From NCBI RefSeq assembly GCF_040371545.1, contig NZ_AP029048.1:1876074-1940073 (forward strand): DNA of 64,000 nt, in the 5' to 3' direction. The notes beneath the pieces are model-generated. The model worked only from the letters and a program-made list of their open reading frames with translations, searched no databases and was not told the DNA's origin. Shown here piece by piece: positions 8,524 through 18,396 of the stretch. The stretch comes from Synechococcus sp. M16CYN (GTDB lineage: Bacteria; Cyanobacteriota; Cyanobacteriia; PCC-6307; Cyanobiaceae). The position numbers were made by a program, and so were the translations under genes. Each line of letters opens with the position of its first letter. Within the stretch, counting starts at the first letter, position 1.

Positions 8524-11500
8524 TTGGTTCACATCAAGCAGGTTGGCCTAACGCGCTTCAAGTCTTTCGGCGATGCAGTGTCGATTCCTCTGAAGGCGGG
8601 GTTCACCGTGGTAACAGGTCCGAATGGATCAGGCAAAAGCAATATTCTCGATGGAATAATGTTCTGCCTGGGTCTAGCTAGCAGCCGCGGCATGCGGGCC
8701 AACTGTCTTCCAGACCTCATCAATAGTAGTATCTTTAAAACCGGCGAAGCAGGAGAAACATCAGTAAGCGTAAGGTTTGACCTTAGTGGCTGGCGACCCG
8801 ATGCCGCGGAAAAAGGCCTCGAAAACGTGGAGAAAGGGCCTTGGATCCAACCTGGACAAAGAGAGTGGACGGTAACTCGCAAGCTACGAGTGATGCCAGG
8901 CGGCTCTTACAGCTCCAGCTACTCCGCAGATGGTGTGCCCTGTAACTTACGACAATTGCAAACCCAACTTCGCCGCCTTCACATCGATCCAGAAGGAAGC
9001 AACATCGTAGTTCAGGGCGATGTAACTCGTATCGTGTCGATGAGTAACCACGATCGCCGTGGCATAATCGACGAATTAGCCGGCGTCGCTCTATTCGATA
9101 CGCGCATTGAGCAAACACGTCGCAAACTCGATGACGTTCAAGACCGGCAAGCTCGCTGCAAGATCGCCGAGCAAGAGCTACTGACCATTTACCAGCGGCT
9201 CGGGAGAGATTGCGCCAAGGCCAGCGAGTATCAGAAGCTTCGAGAGCTCTTGATACTCGGGCAAGAACAGGAGATGGTACTGATCTTTGAGACTGCCAAG
9301 CAAGCTTTAACAGAACTCGGCATACGCCAACAAGGACTAGAAACTCAGAAGCGACAAAATGAGATTTTAATTGCCAACGGACGCGACACACTTGACGAAG
9401 CTATTGCCGAATTACAGTCTCTGCAGGAGCAGGTAAAATCCCTCGGAGAGGACCAACTGTTTTCACTGCAGGCCAAGCTGGCTGGTTTAGAAGCCAGCGG
9501 GTGCGAACTAGACCGGCGGGCTACCCAGTATCAGAAGGAAAGCCAGCAGTTGGAGAGACTACGCAATGATCTTTCGGGTCGGCAAAAAACCTGGCAGCAC
9601 CAGTATCTCCAGTATCTAGAGCAAGACAAAAACTCTCACCGAGAAAAACTGGCTGCTGCTGAGAAAGCTCTTGATGACTCAAGATCCGCAGTTGAGGTCT
9701 CCCGTCGCAAGGTGACTGATGTAGCAAACCGTTCTGGCGCCTGGTTAGAAAAACAGAAAAGACTCAGTGTTCGCCGACAGGAGTTGCAAAGTGACGTGAG
9801 TCCGAAGTTGACAGAAAAACAACAACTTCAGGAGTGTCTGCGTCAGGAATTGGAACGACTGCAAGAGCTTCATCAGGAGCAACAACAAGACGACGCTGAC
9901 AAACAAGAGATTCAGAAACAACTCACAACTTTGGAAGAGGCTTGGCAGACTCTGCTTCGCTCGCTATACGAAGAGAAACAAGCTCTCCAACAGACAGTGG
10001 ACTCGCTGGCGATCCAGCAGCGAACTCGCAGCCTTCTAGAAAAGGAGGGAACGCATCTTGAACGAGAGATCGCTTGCCTCGAAAGCCGTCGAGATGTCAT
10101 TCAAGAAAGCCGTGGCACTAGAGCACTGCGCTTGCTACTCGAGGCCGGATTAGATGGCATCCATGGAACCGTAGCGCAACTGGGTGAGGTGCAACACCGA
10201 TACCATCGTGCCCTCGAAGTTGCCGCTGGTGTTCGCCTTAGACAGGTAGTAGTAGACGACGACCGTATCGCAGCCCAAGCAATCGAGTTACTTAAAAGCC
10301 GCCACGCCGGCCGGCTAACCTTTCTGCCCTTGAATAAGATTTACGCCTCCGCCCGTGGCGCCCTTCCCTACGGAGGCTACATAGGCGACGGCTTTATCGG
10401 CCGCGCCGTGGAGTTGGTGCAATTCAAGCCCATATACAACCAAGTATTCACGTACGTCTTCGGCGAAACACTTGTCTTTACTGATCTCGCCACCGCCCGT
10501 CAGCAGTTGGGACGGTTAAGGGCTGTGACTCTTGATGGAGAACTTCTGGAAAAAAGCGGCGCCATGACTGGAGGGAGTCTACCGCAATCTAACGATAGTT
10601 TTGGATTTGGATTTAGTAATGATCAAGACGAAACCAAACCTTATCAGCGTCGGTTACTAGAAATTAGAACATCCCTCAGAGACTGCTGGCGCGAAGAGTC
10701 TGAGCTAGCCCAACTCTTAGAACAACAAAAATCCCAACTTCGCAAACTAGAACAGCATCAGGCAATCATTAACGCCGAACGCAATGCAGCGCAAAGGAAC
10801 CGTGGTTCCTTGCTAGAACGCGAATGCCAGCGGGCCGAACGCTTATCGCATTTGCAAAAAAACCAAACCACCCAACGGCGAATACTAGAAGTCATCGACG
10901 AGAGACTAAGACCACTGCTTGACGAGTTAAAACAGCTAAATGAGGCTGAGCAAAGCAGTAGAGACAGCGATGATGCCGCAACTTGGCAACACCTTCAACA
11001 CAACCTTGAGGCTGCAGATCGCCACTTAGAACTAGCGCGACAAGAGCGTGATGACCTGCTGAATGCTCAGCACGAATGTCAGCTCAGATTGGAACGATTG
11101 AAAGAATATGAAAATGTCTTGACAGCGGAAGAGCTTCGTTTCCAAGAGGATGTGCAAGCCCTTGCCAAAGCAAGAGAATCCTTGCAAGAACAACGGTCAG
11201 AACTGCAAGAAAAGTTAATGGTGCTAAAAGTCCAGCAACAGGATCTGCAAGAACACTTGGGTGCACAACGGTATGCCCGTGACGCGGCGGAGGAGAAAGT
11301 TGCCTGTCAGCGACAAGCCCTACAACAAGCCGAATGGAACTTCGAGCGTTTGAGAGGGGATATCGAGGAGCTTATTGAAAAGCAGCGTAATGGTGCCGTT
11401 CGTCTCAAGAAAATGGCGACAGCCCTACCTAACCCACGCCCAGACATTCCTGAATCAGTGCGACTCGCAGGTTTAGAGGTTCTCCAAAGCAAGCAACAAA

Positions 11501-12117
11501 CGATCCAGCGACAGATAAAAGCATTAGAGCCAGTCAATATGTTGGCTCTTGAGGAACTGCAAACCCTGGAGCAACGCCTTAGCGAATTGAATAACCGTCT
11601 TGACATTTTAAGTAACGAACGCGAAGAACTGCTGCTCCGCATTGATACAGCAGCTACGCTGCGCCGAGACGCCTTTATGGAAGCGTTCAATGCAGTAAAT
11701 AGCCATTTCGGTGAGATCTTCGCTTCTCTCTCTGAAGGCGACGGTTATTTGCAGTTAGAAAACGCCAATGAGCCGTTGGCAGGAGGACTAACCCTCGTGG
11801 CACATCCAAAGGGGAAAGCGGTAAGGCGCCTAGCGTCTATGTCAGGCGGTGAGAAATCCCTCACGGCTCTCAGCTTTTTGTTTGCTTTGCAGCGCTTTCG
11901 CCCTTCACCCTTTTATGGGCTCGACGAGGTAGATAGCTTTCTTGATGGTGTGAATGTGGAGCGCTTGGCCACTTTGATTGCTCATCAGGCTGAAAATGCT
12001 CAATTCATGGTGGTGAGCCATAGGTATCCGATGATTAAGGCGGCTGAGCGCATAATTGGCGTCACTCAAGCCCGTGGTGCTCATACTCAAGTAGTCGGTC
12101 TTCCTGATGCAACCTGA
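8524..12117 (+). CDS. smc: Chromosome segregation ATPase SMC
   Basis: This is a full-length SMC of 1197 residues. The N-terminal ATPase half has the Walker A motif GPNGSGKSNILDG at residues about 32-44. A long coiled coil follows, then the hinge at about 520-660 (GIHGTVAQLGEV through LTFLPLNKI). The second coiled coil leads to the C-terminal signature SMSGGEKSLTALS near 1110 and Walker B FYGLDEVDSFLD near 1135. SMC with ScpA and ScpB forms the bacterial condensin that organises and separates chromosomes. The only start compatible with the conserved N-terminus VHIKQVGLTRFKSFG is a TTG at 8524. It is followed after 79 bases by the PRC-barrel gene. Confidence 0.97.
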   Translation: MVHIKQVGLTRFKSFGDAVSIPLKAGFTVVTGPNGSGKSNILDGIMFCLGLASSRGMRANCLPDLINSSIFKTGEAGETSVSVRFDLSGWRPDAAEKGLENVEKGPWIQPGQREWTVTRKLRVMPGGSYSSSYSADGVPCNLRQLQTQLRRLHIDPEGSNIVVQGDVTRIVSMSNHDRRGIIDELAGVALFDTRIEQTRRKLDDVQDRQARCKIAEQELLTIYQRLGRDCAKASEYQKLRELLILGQEQEMVLIFETAKQALTELGIRQQGLETQKRQNEILIANGRDTLDEAIAELQSLQEQVKSLGEDQLFSLQAKLAGLEASGCELDRRATQYQKESQQLERLRNDLSGRQKTWQHQYLQYLEQDKNSHREKLAAAEKALDDSRSAVEVSRRKVTDVANRSGAWLEKQKRLSVRRQELQSDVSPKLTEKQQLQECLRQELERLQELHQEQQQDDADKQEIQKQLTTLEEAWQTLLRSLYEEKQALQQTVDSLAIQQRTRSLLEKEGTHLEREIACLESRRDVIQESRGTRALRLLLEAGLDGIHGTVAQLGEVQHRYHRALEVAAGVRLRQVVVDDDRIAAQAIELLKSRHAGRLTFLPLNKIYASARGALPYGGYIGDGFIGRAVELVQFKPIYNQVFTYVFGETLVFTDLATARQQLGRLRAVTLDGELLEKSGAMTGGSLPQSNDSFGFGFSNDQDETKPYQRRLLEIRTSLRDCWREESELAQLLEQQKSQLRKLEQHQAIINAERNAAQRNRGSLLERECQRAERLSHLQKNQTTQRRILEVIDERLRPLLDELKQLNEAEQSSRDSDDAATWQHLQHNLEAADRHLELARQERDDLLNAQHECQLRLERLKEYENVLTAEELRFQEDVQALAKARESLQEQRSELQEKLMVLKVQQQDLQEHLGAQRYARDAAEEKVACQRQALQQAEWNFERLRGDIEELIEKQRNGAVRLKKMATALPNPRPDIPESVRLAGLEVLQSKQQTIQRQIKALEPVNMLALEELQTLEQRLSELNNRLDILSNEREELLLRIDTAATLRRDAFMEAFNAVNSHFGEIFASLSEGDGYLQLENANEPLAGGLTLVAHPKGKAVRRLASMSGGEKSLTALSFLFALQRFRPSPFYGLDEVDSFLDGVNVERLATLIAHQAENAQFMVVSHRYPMIKAAERIIGVTQARGAHTQVVGLPDAT

Positions 12118-12196
12118 ACTTGTGCAAGGCGAACTGCTACGACGGGTTGGCTAAGTCACAATGAATCAAATTGTCTATGGCTAAGGGCCCCCGCGC

Positions 12197-13177
12197 TTGA
12201 CCCCGATCCCTTCAGTGAATGACGCCCTGGCGGGTGTTCCCAGTGACCGTCTCTGGCTACGTTCAGAGTTGATGGGCACTCAGGTAATCACCCGTGACAC
12301 TGGTCGCCGGTTAGGTGTGGTGGGTGAGGTGATAGTCGACATTGATCGTCGCGAAGTAGTAGCTGTAGGTTTACGGGACAACCCGTTTACTCGCTTTTTG
12401 CCAGGTTTGCCGCGCTGGATGCCCCTGGAATGCATACGTCAGGTGGGTGATGTGATCTTGGTGGACTCTTCTGATTCCCTAAGTGAGAACTTCAATCCCG
12501 AACGTTACAGCCAGGTGATCAACTGCCAGGTAATCACTGAATCAGGACGACAATTAGGACGGGTTTTGGGCTTTGCTTTCGACATTGAAACCGGTGAGCT
12601 GGCTACTCTTGTGATAGGTGCGTTCGGAATCCCGCTGCTAGGGGAAGGGGTTTTAAGCACCTGGGAGATACCGGTTGAGGAAATTGTGAGCAGCGGACCA
12701 GATCGGATTATCGTTTACGAAGGTGCTGAAGACAAACTCAAACAACTGAGCAGCGGAGTGTTGGAAAAACTGGGCGTGGGTGGCCCCAGCTGGGAGGAGC
12801 AGGAGCGTGAACGTTACCGAGTCAATCTTGTACCGGTAGAAAACCAACTCGGTTCCGGGCAAACGCTAGAGCAAGAACAACAGCAGCAATCAAAAGTTTC
12901 AAAGGACGAATGCTTTGAAACAGAGGAAGAGCTGGAATATGTTGAACTCGACAACCAGCAACGTGAGGCTATTCCACAAAAGCGCTATCTAGAGGCAAAA
13001 CCAATTGATCCTTTCGAGCGATCCCTCTACGATGATGGGCCTTATCCAGAGCGTCTAAGCCCTAAGGATGATTCATCACCAAAACGCGCAATGCCTGCTT
13101 CACGACGCCCTGTACAGAAGACCAGTGAGCCCCTCGACGTTGAGCCGATTCAAGATGAGCTAGATGACCCCTGGTGA
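12197..13177 (+). CDS. PRC-barrel domain protein
   Basis: This 326-residue protein carries two tandem PRC-barrel-like beta domains. The first is at about residues 22-90 (LMGTQVITRDTGRRLGVVGEVIVDIDRREVVAV). The second is at about 108-180 (VINCQVITESGRQLGRVLGFAFDIETGELATLV). The second half is low-complexity, acidic and Gln-rich, probably unstructured. PRC barrels occur in RimM, where they bind ribosomes, and in photosynthetic reaction-centre H subunits. In cyanobacteria the double-barrel version has no assigned function. The start is a TTG at 12197. The gene follows smc in the same direction, as is usual in this lineage. Confidence 0.85.
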   Translation: MTPIPSVNDALAGVPSDRLWLRSELMGTQVITRDTGRRLGVVGEVIVDIDRREVVAVGLRDNPFTRFLPGLPRWMPLECIRQVGDVILVDSSDSLSENFNPERYSQVINCQVITESGRQLGRVLGFAFDIETGELATLVIGAFGIPLLGEGVLSTWEIPVEEIVSSGPDRIIVYEGAEDKLKQLSSGVLEKLGVGGPSWEEQERERYRVNLVPVENQLGSGQTLEQEQQQQSKVSKDECFETEEELEYVELDNQQREAIPQKRYLEAKPIDPFERSLYDDGPYPERLSPKDDSSPKRAMPASRRPVQKTSEPLDVEPIQDELDDPW

Positions 13178-13455
13178 AGTTGATATCGATATGCTGATTA
13201 ACGACCAATAGTCTTAAGATTAGACGGTAGCGCCGCAGGAGGGGGGCACATCCAAAACACTATCTATCGATGCCCTCAGTTCCGTCCTAGCTTTAGCTGG
13301 GGCAGTTTATTGCGAATTCAGTATTCCTAAAAATCTCAACCCCAATCACCCGCATCACAATCAGGCATGCAGTGGCCATTGGTGAGGGTGAAATGACAAG
13401 AGCTACGAGTTTTTGTGACGATGACAGCGAACGCCTTAATTAGACGCAATACAAA

Positions 13456-13857
13456 TCACGTTGCCTTAAAGTCCAATGATGCACTGTTGACACAGTAACG
13501 CTGACCCGTAGGAGCTGGGCCATCTGAGAAGACGTGGCCTAGGTGGCTGTCGCAGCGAGCACATGTGATTTCCGTGCGCACCATGCCATGTGTAGTGTCT
13601 TGTTTGGTAATGATTGCCTCCGGGTTTACCCCATCCCAGAAACTTGGCCATCCTGTACCTGATTCGAATTTAGTGGTTGAACTGAACAGTGGAGTCCCGC
13701 AGCAAATGCAGTGGTACATACCAGAAGCCTTGTTGTTCCAATACTTTCCGGTGAAAGCCCGCTCAGTTTCCCCACAGCGAGCTATGCGATACTGCTCACT
13801 TGATAGCAGCCTCTTCCAATCCTCAACGCTGCGTTTGATCCGATCGGGACTAGTCAT
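13456..13857 (-). CDS. msrB: Peptide methionine-R-sulfoxide reductase MsrB
   Basis: MsrB reduces the R isomer of methionine sulfoxide in proteins using thioredoxin. The 133-residue protein from the ATG at 13857 (MTSPDRIKRS) has two zinc-binding pairs, CICC near residue 55 and CARC near residue 102. It has the signature SGTGWPSF and the catalytic Cys in RYCVNSASL near the C-terminus. A longer frame to 13908 lacks similarity, so the internal ATG is chosen. It is separated by 47 bases from the LpxB-like gene upstream, so the two are likely co-transcribed. Confidence 0.93.
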   Translation of the reverse strand: MTSPDRIKRSVEDWKRLLSSEQYRIARCGETERAFTGKYWNNKASGMYHCICCGTPLFSSTTKFESGTGWPSFWDGVNPEAIITKQDTTHGMVRTEITCARCDSHLGHVFSDGPAPTGQRYCVNSASLDFKAT

Positions 13858-13904
13858 AGCAACATAACTATTCAGCGCAAATACCTTAAAACGGACGGCA
13901 GGTT

Positions 13905-15158
13905 TCAAGGGATGAGGTCACACACCTCAGCTGCTAAGGCCGCTATAGCACCTGGCTTCCCGCGCAAGGATCGCAGGTCCTGCCGTTGCCCTTCCAAGCG
14001 ATCTGGGGAAGCCAACCATTCGATCGCTTCAGTTGCTATCTGTCGGGGCATAATTTCACCAATCCTCTCAGGCACGACCTTGCGGCCCGCAGTGATATTG
14101 GGCCAAGCAAAGTATCCACCATTGCTCACCCTTCGAAATATTAACAAAATGCTGATCAATCTACGCAAACCTGGAAGGCGGGCCAATAACCCAAGACCTC
14201 CATCCCAGGCCTGCATCACATCCAAATGCTGCGTCGGCACTATCACTATCATAGGTACTGCTAAAGCTCCGATCTCAGCAGTGTTCGCTCCTACGGTTGT
14301 GAGCGCCAAAGTGCACTGACTTAATGGACCATGGGCTGGATGCTGCCGGAATAGTTCAATGTGCGTCCCAGCTTTTGTGATCAAGACATCGTTATTAATA
14401 TCAACGACAGTGGATCTGTACCGGCGTGCAATTGGATTTGCCCGACTGGCAAACCACAGCAGCTCCTTGACACTTGTGGTGGGTGCCAGTGGCAACAGGA
14501 AACGACACTCGGGGCGTTCACGAGCGATGTGATCTGCGGTCTCTAGGAAAAACGGCATTCCGACACTCAATTTGGCCGGTTTAGACCCTGGCAATAACGC
14601 CACCCACTGGCCCTCCTCCAGAGGAGCATCACAACGGGCGAAAGATGAGAGATCAGCCATCAGATCGCCGACAACCCGACAACGAGCTCGATAGCGAATC
14701 GGCAATCGACTCCGCACTGTCTCTGACATTGCTGCTATGCGGTCATTCCACTGCGGCCAACGCGCAATCCATTCCGCATAGGTGATATGACGATAACCAA
14801 GACGAGCGGACAGCAGTACTGTCCAGAATTGATCACCACCGAGAAACACTACGATTCCTTGATGGGGCCAGGGTCCGAAAAGACTAGGGCGCAGCAGCAA
14901 TGACCAAAATGAACAAGCCGGAACTATGCGATCAAATAGCTGCCAGGACTGAGCCACTGCATGCTCATGCCCCGTGGCATTGGGACACGGTACCAGTGCC
15001 AATCGCAGACTGGCCAATGAGCTGACGGCTTGCGGTCGGAATTGCTGAAGACTGTGGAGACGTTTAGCTAGAGGACGTACCCAAGTGGTCAGTTCACCTG
15101 GGGCATTGGAGACAAGGACAACAGCAAGTCCTAGTTCGTTATTTCGGGTATTGGCCAA
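13905..15158 (-). CDS. LpxB-like glycosyltransferase-fold protein
   Basis: This protein of about 417 residues resembles the cyanobacterial branch of lipid-A-disaccharide synthase-like proteins. The N-terminus has LAVVLVSNAPGELTTWVRPLA, with the Pro-Gly-Glu of the GT-B fold, then VVFLGGDQFW. The middle has VVGDLMADLSSF and WVALLPGSKPAKLSVGMPFFLE, the usual donor-side pattern. The real substrate is not known. The frame continues to 15206 into tRNA-Leu, so a TTG at 15158, 10 bases after the tRNA, is preferred. It is the first gene of a short unit with msrB. Confidence 0.72.
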   Translation of the reverse strand: MANTRNNELGLAVVLVSNAPGELTTWVRPLAKRLHSLQQFRPQAVSSLASLRLALVPCPNATGHEHAVAQSWQLFDRIVPACSFWSLLLRPSLFGPWPHQGIVVFLGGDQFWTVLLSARLGYRHITYAEWIARWPQWNDRIAAMSETVRSRLPIRYRARCRVVGDLMADLSSFARCDAPLEEGQWVALLPGSKPAKLSVGMPFFLETADHIARERPECRFLLPLAPTTSVKELLWFASRANPIARRYRSTVVDINNDVLITKAGTHIELFRQHPAHGPLSQCTLALTTVGANTAEIGALAVPMIVIVPTQHLDVMQAWDGGLGLLARLPGLRRLISILLIFRRVSNGGYFAWPNITAGRKVVPERIGEIMPRQIATEAIEWLASPDRLEGQRQDLRSLRGKPGAIAALAAEVCDLIP

Positions 15159-15167
15159 TGGATAAAG

Positions 15168-15249
15168 TGCGGATGGCGAGACTTGAACTCGCAAGGCCGA
15201 AGCCACACGCCCCTCAAGCGTGCGTGTCTACCAATTCCACCACATCCGC
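15168..15249 (-). tRNA. tRNA-Leu (GAG)
   Basis: The minus strand starts GCGGATG at 15249 and ends CCATCCGC plus discriminator A at 15168, giving a seven-pair acceptor stem. The anticodon arm is CACGC, loop TTGAGGG, GCGTG, so the anticodon is GAG. A long variable arm (TGGCTTCGGCC) and T-arm loop GTTCAAGTC mark a class II leucine tRNA. CCA is not encoded. Confidence 0.95.
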
Positions 15250-15379
15250 GCAGTTGATTCAGCCGTCCAGGCTTTCTCAGTGAGCGATCATACTGGCCAA
15301 AGTTGTGATCGATCGCATTGAACATGCCAATTTGGTCCTAACTGGTAAGATCTGGTCACAAGCTTGTCGACTCTGCGGG

Positions 15380-16726
15380 ATGTCTATCGGCAAAGTGCTG
15401 ATCGCCAACCGCGGCGAAATCGCTCTTAGAATTCTGCGGAGTTGTAGAGAGCTCGGTATCGCCACAGTTGCTGTTTACAGCTCTGTAGATAAGGATGCCT
15501 TACATGTTCAGTTGGCCGACGAAGCAGTTTGCGTGGGTGAAGCTCAGAGTAATAAGAGCTATCTTAATGTTCCCAATATTCTTGCAGCAGCTACTTCACG
15601 CGGCGTGGGCGCCATCCATCCAGGTTATGGCTTCCTGGCCGAAAACGACAAGTTTGCCGAGATGTGCAATGAGCATGGGTTGATGTTTGTCGGACCGTCT
15701 CCCCATGCGATTCGCTCCATGGGTGACAAGTCAACCGCTAAAACGACGATGCAATCTGTCGGCGTCCCCACGGTTCCTGGTAGTGAAGGCTTGCTGTCCA
15801 GTTTCCAAGACGCTGCCCAGTTGGCGGCTGAGATGGGTTATCCCGTAATGATTAAAGCCACGGCCGGTGGGGGTGGACGCGGCATGCGTCTCGTGCCCGG
15901 GCCAGATCAAATCGAAAACCTTTACAAGGCTGCCCGAGGAGAAGCTGAAGCCGCGTTTGGCAATCCCGGACTGTATATGGAAAAATTTATCGACCGTCCG
16001 CGACACGTCGAAGTTCAGGTACTGGCTGATCGTTACGGTAACGTCATTCACCTCGGAGAACGGGACTGCTCCGTTCAGCGTCGCCACCAAAAACTACTCG
16101 AGGAAGCCCCGAGCTCTGCTCTCAATCCTGAGCTAAGGCGAAAGATGGGTGAAGCAGCTATCGCTGCCGCTCGTAGCATCAAATACGAAGGTGCCGGCAC
16201 TGTTGAGTTTCTTTTGGATCGCAGTGGCGGCTTCTATTTCATGGAGATGAATACTCGCGTTCAGGTGGAGCATCCTGTCACGGAAATGGTTACTGGTGTA
16301 GACATAATCGCCGAACAGTTGCGCATTGCCGGAGGTGAACCCATCAGCATCAGCCAAGAAGATATTCAGCTCAACGGTCATGCAATCGAATGCAGAATCA
16401 ATGCAGAGGACGCCCGCCACAATTTTCGGCCAGCCCCCGGGCGAATCACTGGATGGCTTCCCCCTGGAGGCCCTGGCGTCCGCGTTGATAGCCACGTATA
16501 CACCGGTTACGACATTCCTCCGTTCTACGACTCTCTCATTGGCAAAGTCATAGTCTGGGGCAAGAACCGACAGCATGCAGTGACTCGCATGAAGCGCGCC
16601 CTTAACGAGTGCGCAGTCACCGGAATTCCTACCACCATCGAGTTTCACCTGGAGATGCTTGACAGGCCAGAGTTTATCGACGGCGATATTCACACCAAGT
16701 TTGTTGAGCAGGAGATGCTGCCCTAA
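15380..16726 (+). CDS. accC: Biotin carboxylase subunit of acetyl-CoA carboxylase
   Basis: AccC carboxylates biotin on BCCP using ATP and bicarbonate, the first step of fatty-acid synthesis. The 448-residue protein starts MSIGKVLIANRGEIALRIL at the ATG at 15380. The ATP-grasp glycine loop TAGGGGRGMRLV is near residue 162, the catalytic region includes HLGERDCSVQRRHQK near 220-235, and MEMNTRVQVEHPVTE is near 288. Length and motifs are complete. A longer frame back to 15305 has no similarity. It lies convergent to yggT downstream. Confidence 0.97.
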   Translation: MSIGKVLIANRGEIALRILRSCRELGIATVAVYSSVDKDALHVQLADEAVCVGEAQSNKSYLNVPNILAAATSRGVGAIHPGYGFLAENDKFAEMCNEHGLMFVGPSPHAIRSMGDKSTAKTTMQSVGVPTVPGSEGLLSSFQDAAQLAAEMGYPVMIKATAGGGGRGMRLVPGPDQIENLYKAARGEAEAAFGNPGLYMEKFIDRPRHVEVQVLADRYGNVIHLGERDCSVQRRHQKLLEEAPSSALNPELRRKMGEAAIAAARSIKYEGAGTVEFLLDRSGGFYFMEMNTRVQVEHPVTEMVTGVDIIAEQLRIAGGEPISISQEDIQLNGHAIECRINAEDARHNFRPAPGRITGWLPPGGPGVRVDSHVYTGYDIPPFYDSLIGKVIVWGKNRQHAVTRMKRALNECAVTGIPTTIEFHLEMLDRPEFIDGDIHTKFVEQEMLP

Positions 16727-16790
16727 AGTCTGAGTCTCCGTTCCCGACAGCACGAAACGTCTTTAGTCAATGCCGATTGCCCACCTTTAT

Positions 16791-17105
16791 TCAAATATTA
16801 CGAATCAGAATTTGTGACAAAATCCCCTGCTGCCCGACCAGTAGTTCTCGTAGCAAGCTGATCAATCCGACCCAGATAACAGGCGTGACATCTACGCCCC
16901 CGATTGGTGCGACCACCCGGCGGGTAGGAACTAACACAGGTTCTGTTGGCCAAGCAATCAGAAGCCAGACTCCACGGCTCATGTCCACCTGCGGATACCA
17001 GGTGAGCACAATGCGAAATAAAAACGCAAGAGTCCAGACGGCTAGCAACAGCCCAAGTACAAGGTGAGCAACCGGTAAAACCTTAAGCAATAGCTGTGTC
17101 AGCAT
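16791..17105 (-). CDS. YggT family membrane protein
   Basis: This 104-residue integral membrane protein has an N-terminal helix (VLGLLLAVWTLAFLFRIVLTWYP). It then has the family signature WLLIAWPTEPVLVPTRRVVAPIGGVDVTPVIWV and a second helix. YggT-family proteins include CCB3, needed for haem attachment in cytochrome b6 in chloroplasts, and homologues affecting thylakoid organisation and osmotic stress. The start is placed at the ATG at 17105. It is divergent from psbX. Confidence 0.88.
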   Translation of the reverse strand: MLTQLLLKVLPVAHLVLGLLLAVWTLAFLFRIVLTWYPQVDMSRGVWLLIAWPTEPVLVPTRRVVAPIGGVDVTPVIWVGLISLLRELLVGQQGILSQILIRNI

Positions 17106-17196
17106 CACAAACCTCAAAGCAATCAAGCCTTCATCGTAGAAACTGGACTTGGATCACTAGGATCGCTCCGGCCTCGATTTAGACGGCGACACCGCT

Positions 17197-17319
17197 ATGA
17201 CCTCCTCTCTCTCAAATTTTCTGAGCAGCCTCCTCTGGGGATCTGTAATCGTTGTTGTGCCTGCCACCATCGCGCTGATTCTGGTGAGCCAGGCTGACCG
17301 CGTCGATCGCAAGCTTTAA
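17197..17319 (+). CDS. psbX: Photosystem II protein PsbX
   Basis: PsbX is a one-helix subunit of photosystem II near cytochrome b559 that influences quinone exchange. The 40-residue product starts [20 protein letters not shown], continues through a hydrophobic helix ([12 protein letters not shown]) and ends DRVDRKL. Length, helix position and basic C-terminus match picocyanobacterial PsbX. It lies between yggT and ycf66, a conserved neighbourhood in this group. Confidence 0.92.
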   Translation: MTSSLSNFLSSLLWGSVIVVVPATIALILVSQADRVDRKL

Positions 17320-17368
17320 ACCAACAGCTGCTATTGTTCGTAGACTGGGGCTCAAGTGGGAGCGCACT

Positions 17369-18385
17369 TTGGTTAACGCCAGTCTCAATTGGGCCAGCAT
17401 TGTCGGGATTGTGTTGGCTATTGGTGGCGCCCTGCTTTATTTCATGCGCTCCTTCAAGCCTGCGCTAGCGAGGGATTACGACGTCTTCTTTGCAGCGATT
17501 GGACTTCTGTGCGGAGGAATTCTGTTCTTTCAAGGCTGGCGCCTTGATCCAATCCTCCAGTTTGGCCAATTCCTTCTAGCTGGTACTACTGTTTTCTTTG
17601 CTTACGAAAGTGTACGACTAAGAGGCGTTGCGACGGAGCAAGCGCGGCGCTCTGCTTACTTTGACGATGAACCTTCCGTGAGCGGAGGTAATTCGATACC
17701 CAGTAAGCTCCAGGCCGAGAGCGGTTGGTATGAAGAGACCGGCTATTTTGGCAGGCCTCGGCCCGCCCAACGCAGCTTCGATAGTCGTGATACGGCGCTT
17801 GGCAATCAATCTGAAGGAGACTTTTACCGTTCGCACCAAACGGATCATAACGTCATTCCTGAAGAAGCCGCTAGTCGACGAGCCCGCAGGCGAGATAAAG
17901 GAATTCAAGATTGGACAACCGACGACGAACGCTCCCAACGTTTAGTACGGTTCCGTGCTGGAGAAGCTAACGATGAACGCAAACCTGATTTTGGTCAGCG
18001 TCGCTTAAATCGAGATAGTCAGCGTCGTGGCAGTAGCCCTATCGGCCGCAGAGAACGCCCCGCCGGTGGTTTTATTAGATCTGACAAACTTGACGCAGAA
18101 GATGCTGCTTTCAGCCCCAGCGTTAACTCGGCATCACCCCAGGGCAAAAACCTTTCTCTGAATTCGGTACGCGGGCGTGACAAGACTAGCAACAGCAGTC
18201 GACCCACTAGTAATCGTCCTATCAGCAGCCGGAGCCGCTCCAAGAACCCATCACAAACAGCCAGTCGGTATTCGTCCAATGGTGCTAGCGCTAGTGGCCA
18301 AAATTCATCCGGTGAAGCTACCGACAGTCGCACACCGCTACGCAGCCTTAGTTCTCGAGACAACAACTCCCGTTTCGACGACTGA
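17369..18385 (+). CDS. ycf66: Ycf66-family protein with long disordered tail
   Basis: The first 95 residues form the Ycf66 domain, with three membrane helices (SIVGIVLAIGGALLYFM, FFAAIGLLCGGILFFQGWRL, FGQFLLAGTTVFFAYESVRLRG). The remaining 240 or so residues are polar, with many Arg, Ser, Asn and Asp (SSRPTSNRPISSRSRSKNPS), and are predicted to be unstructured. Ycf66 is found in cyanobacteria and some plastids, and its role in photosynthesis is unclear. The start is TTG at 17369, giving the family N-terminus VNASLNWAS. It follows psbX by 49 bases in the same direction. Confidence 0.9.
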   Translation: MVNASLNWASIVGIVLAIGGALLYFMRSFKPALARDYDVFFAAIGLLCGGILFFQGWRLDPILQFGQFLLAGTTVFFAYESVRLRGVATEQARRSAYFDDEPSVSGGNSIPSKLQAESGWYEETGYFGRPRPAQRSFDSRDTALGNQSEGDFYRSHQTDHNVIPEEAASRRARRRDKGIQDWTTDDERSQRLVRFRAGEANDERKPDFGQRRLNRDSQRRGSSPIGRRERPAGGFIRSDKLDAEDAAFSPSVNSASPQGKNLSLNSVRGRDKTSNSSRPTSNRPISSRSRSKNPSQTASRYSSNGASASGQNSSGEATDSRTPLRSLSSRDNNSRFDD

Positions 18386-18396
18386 ACCGACTCTCC

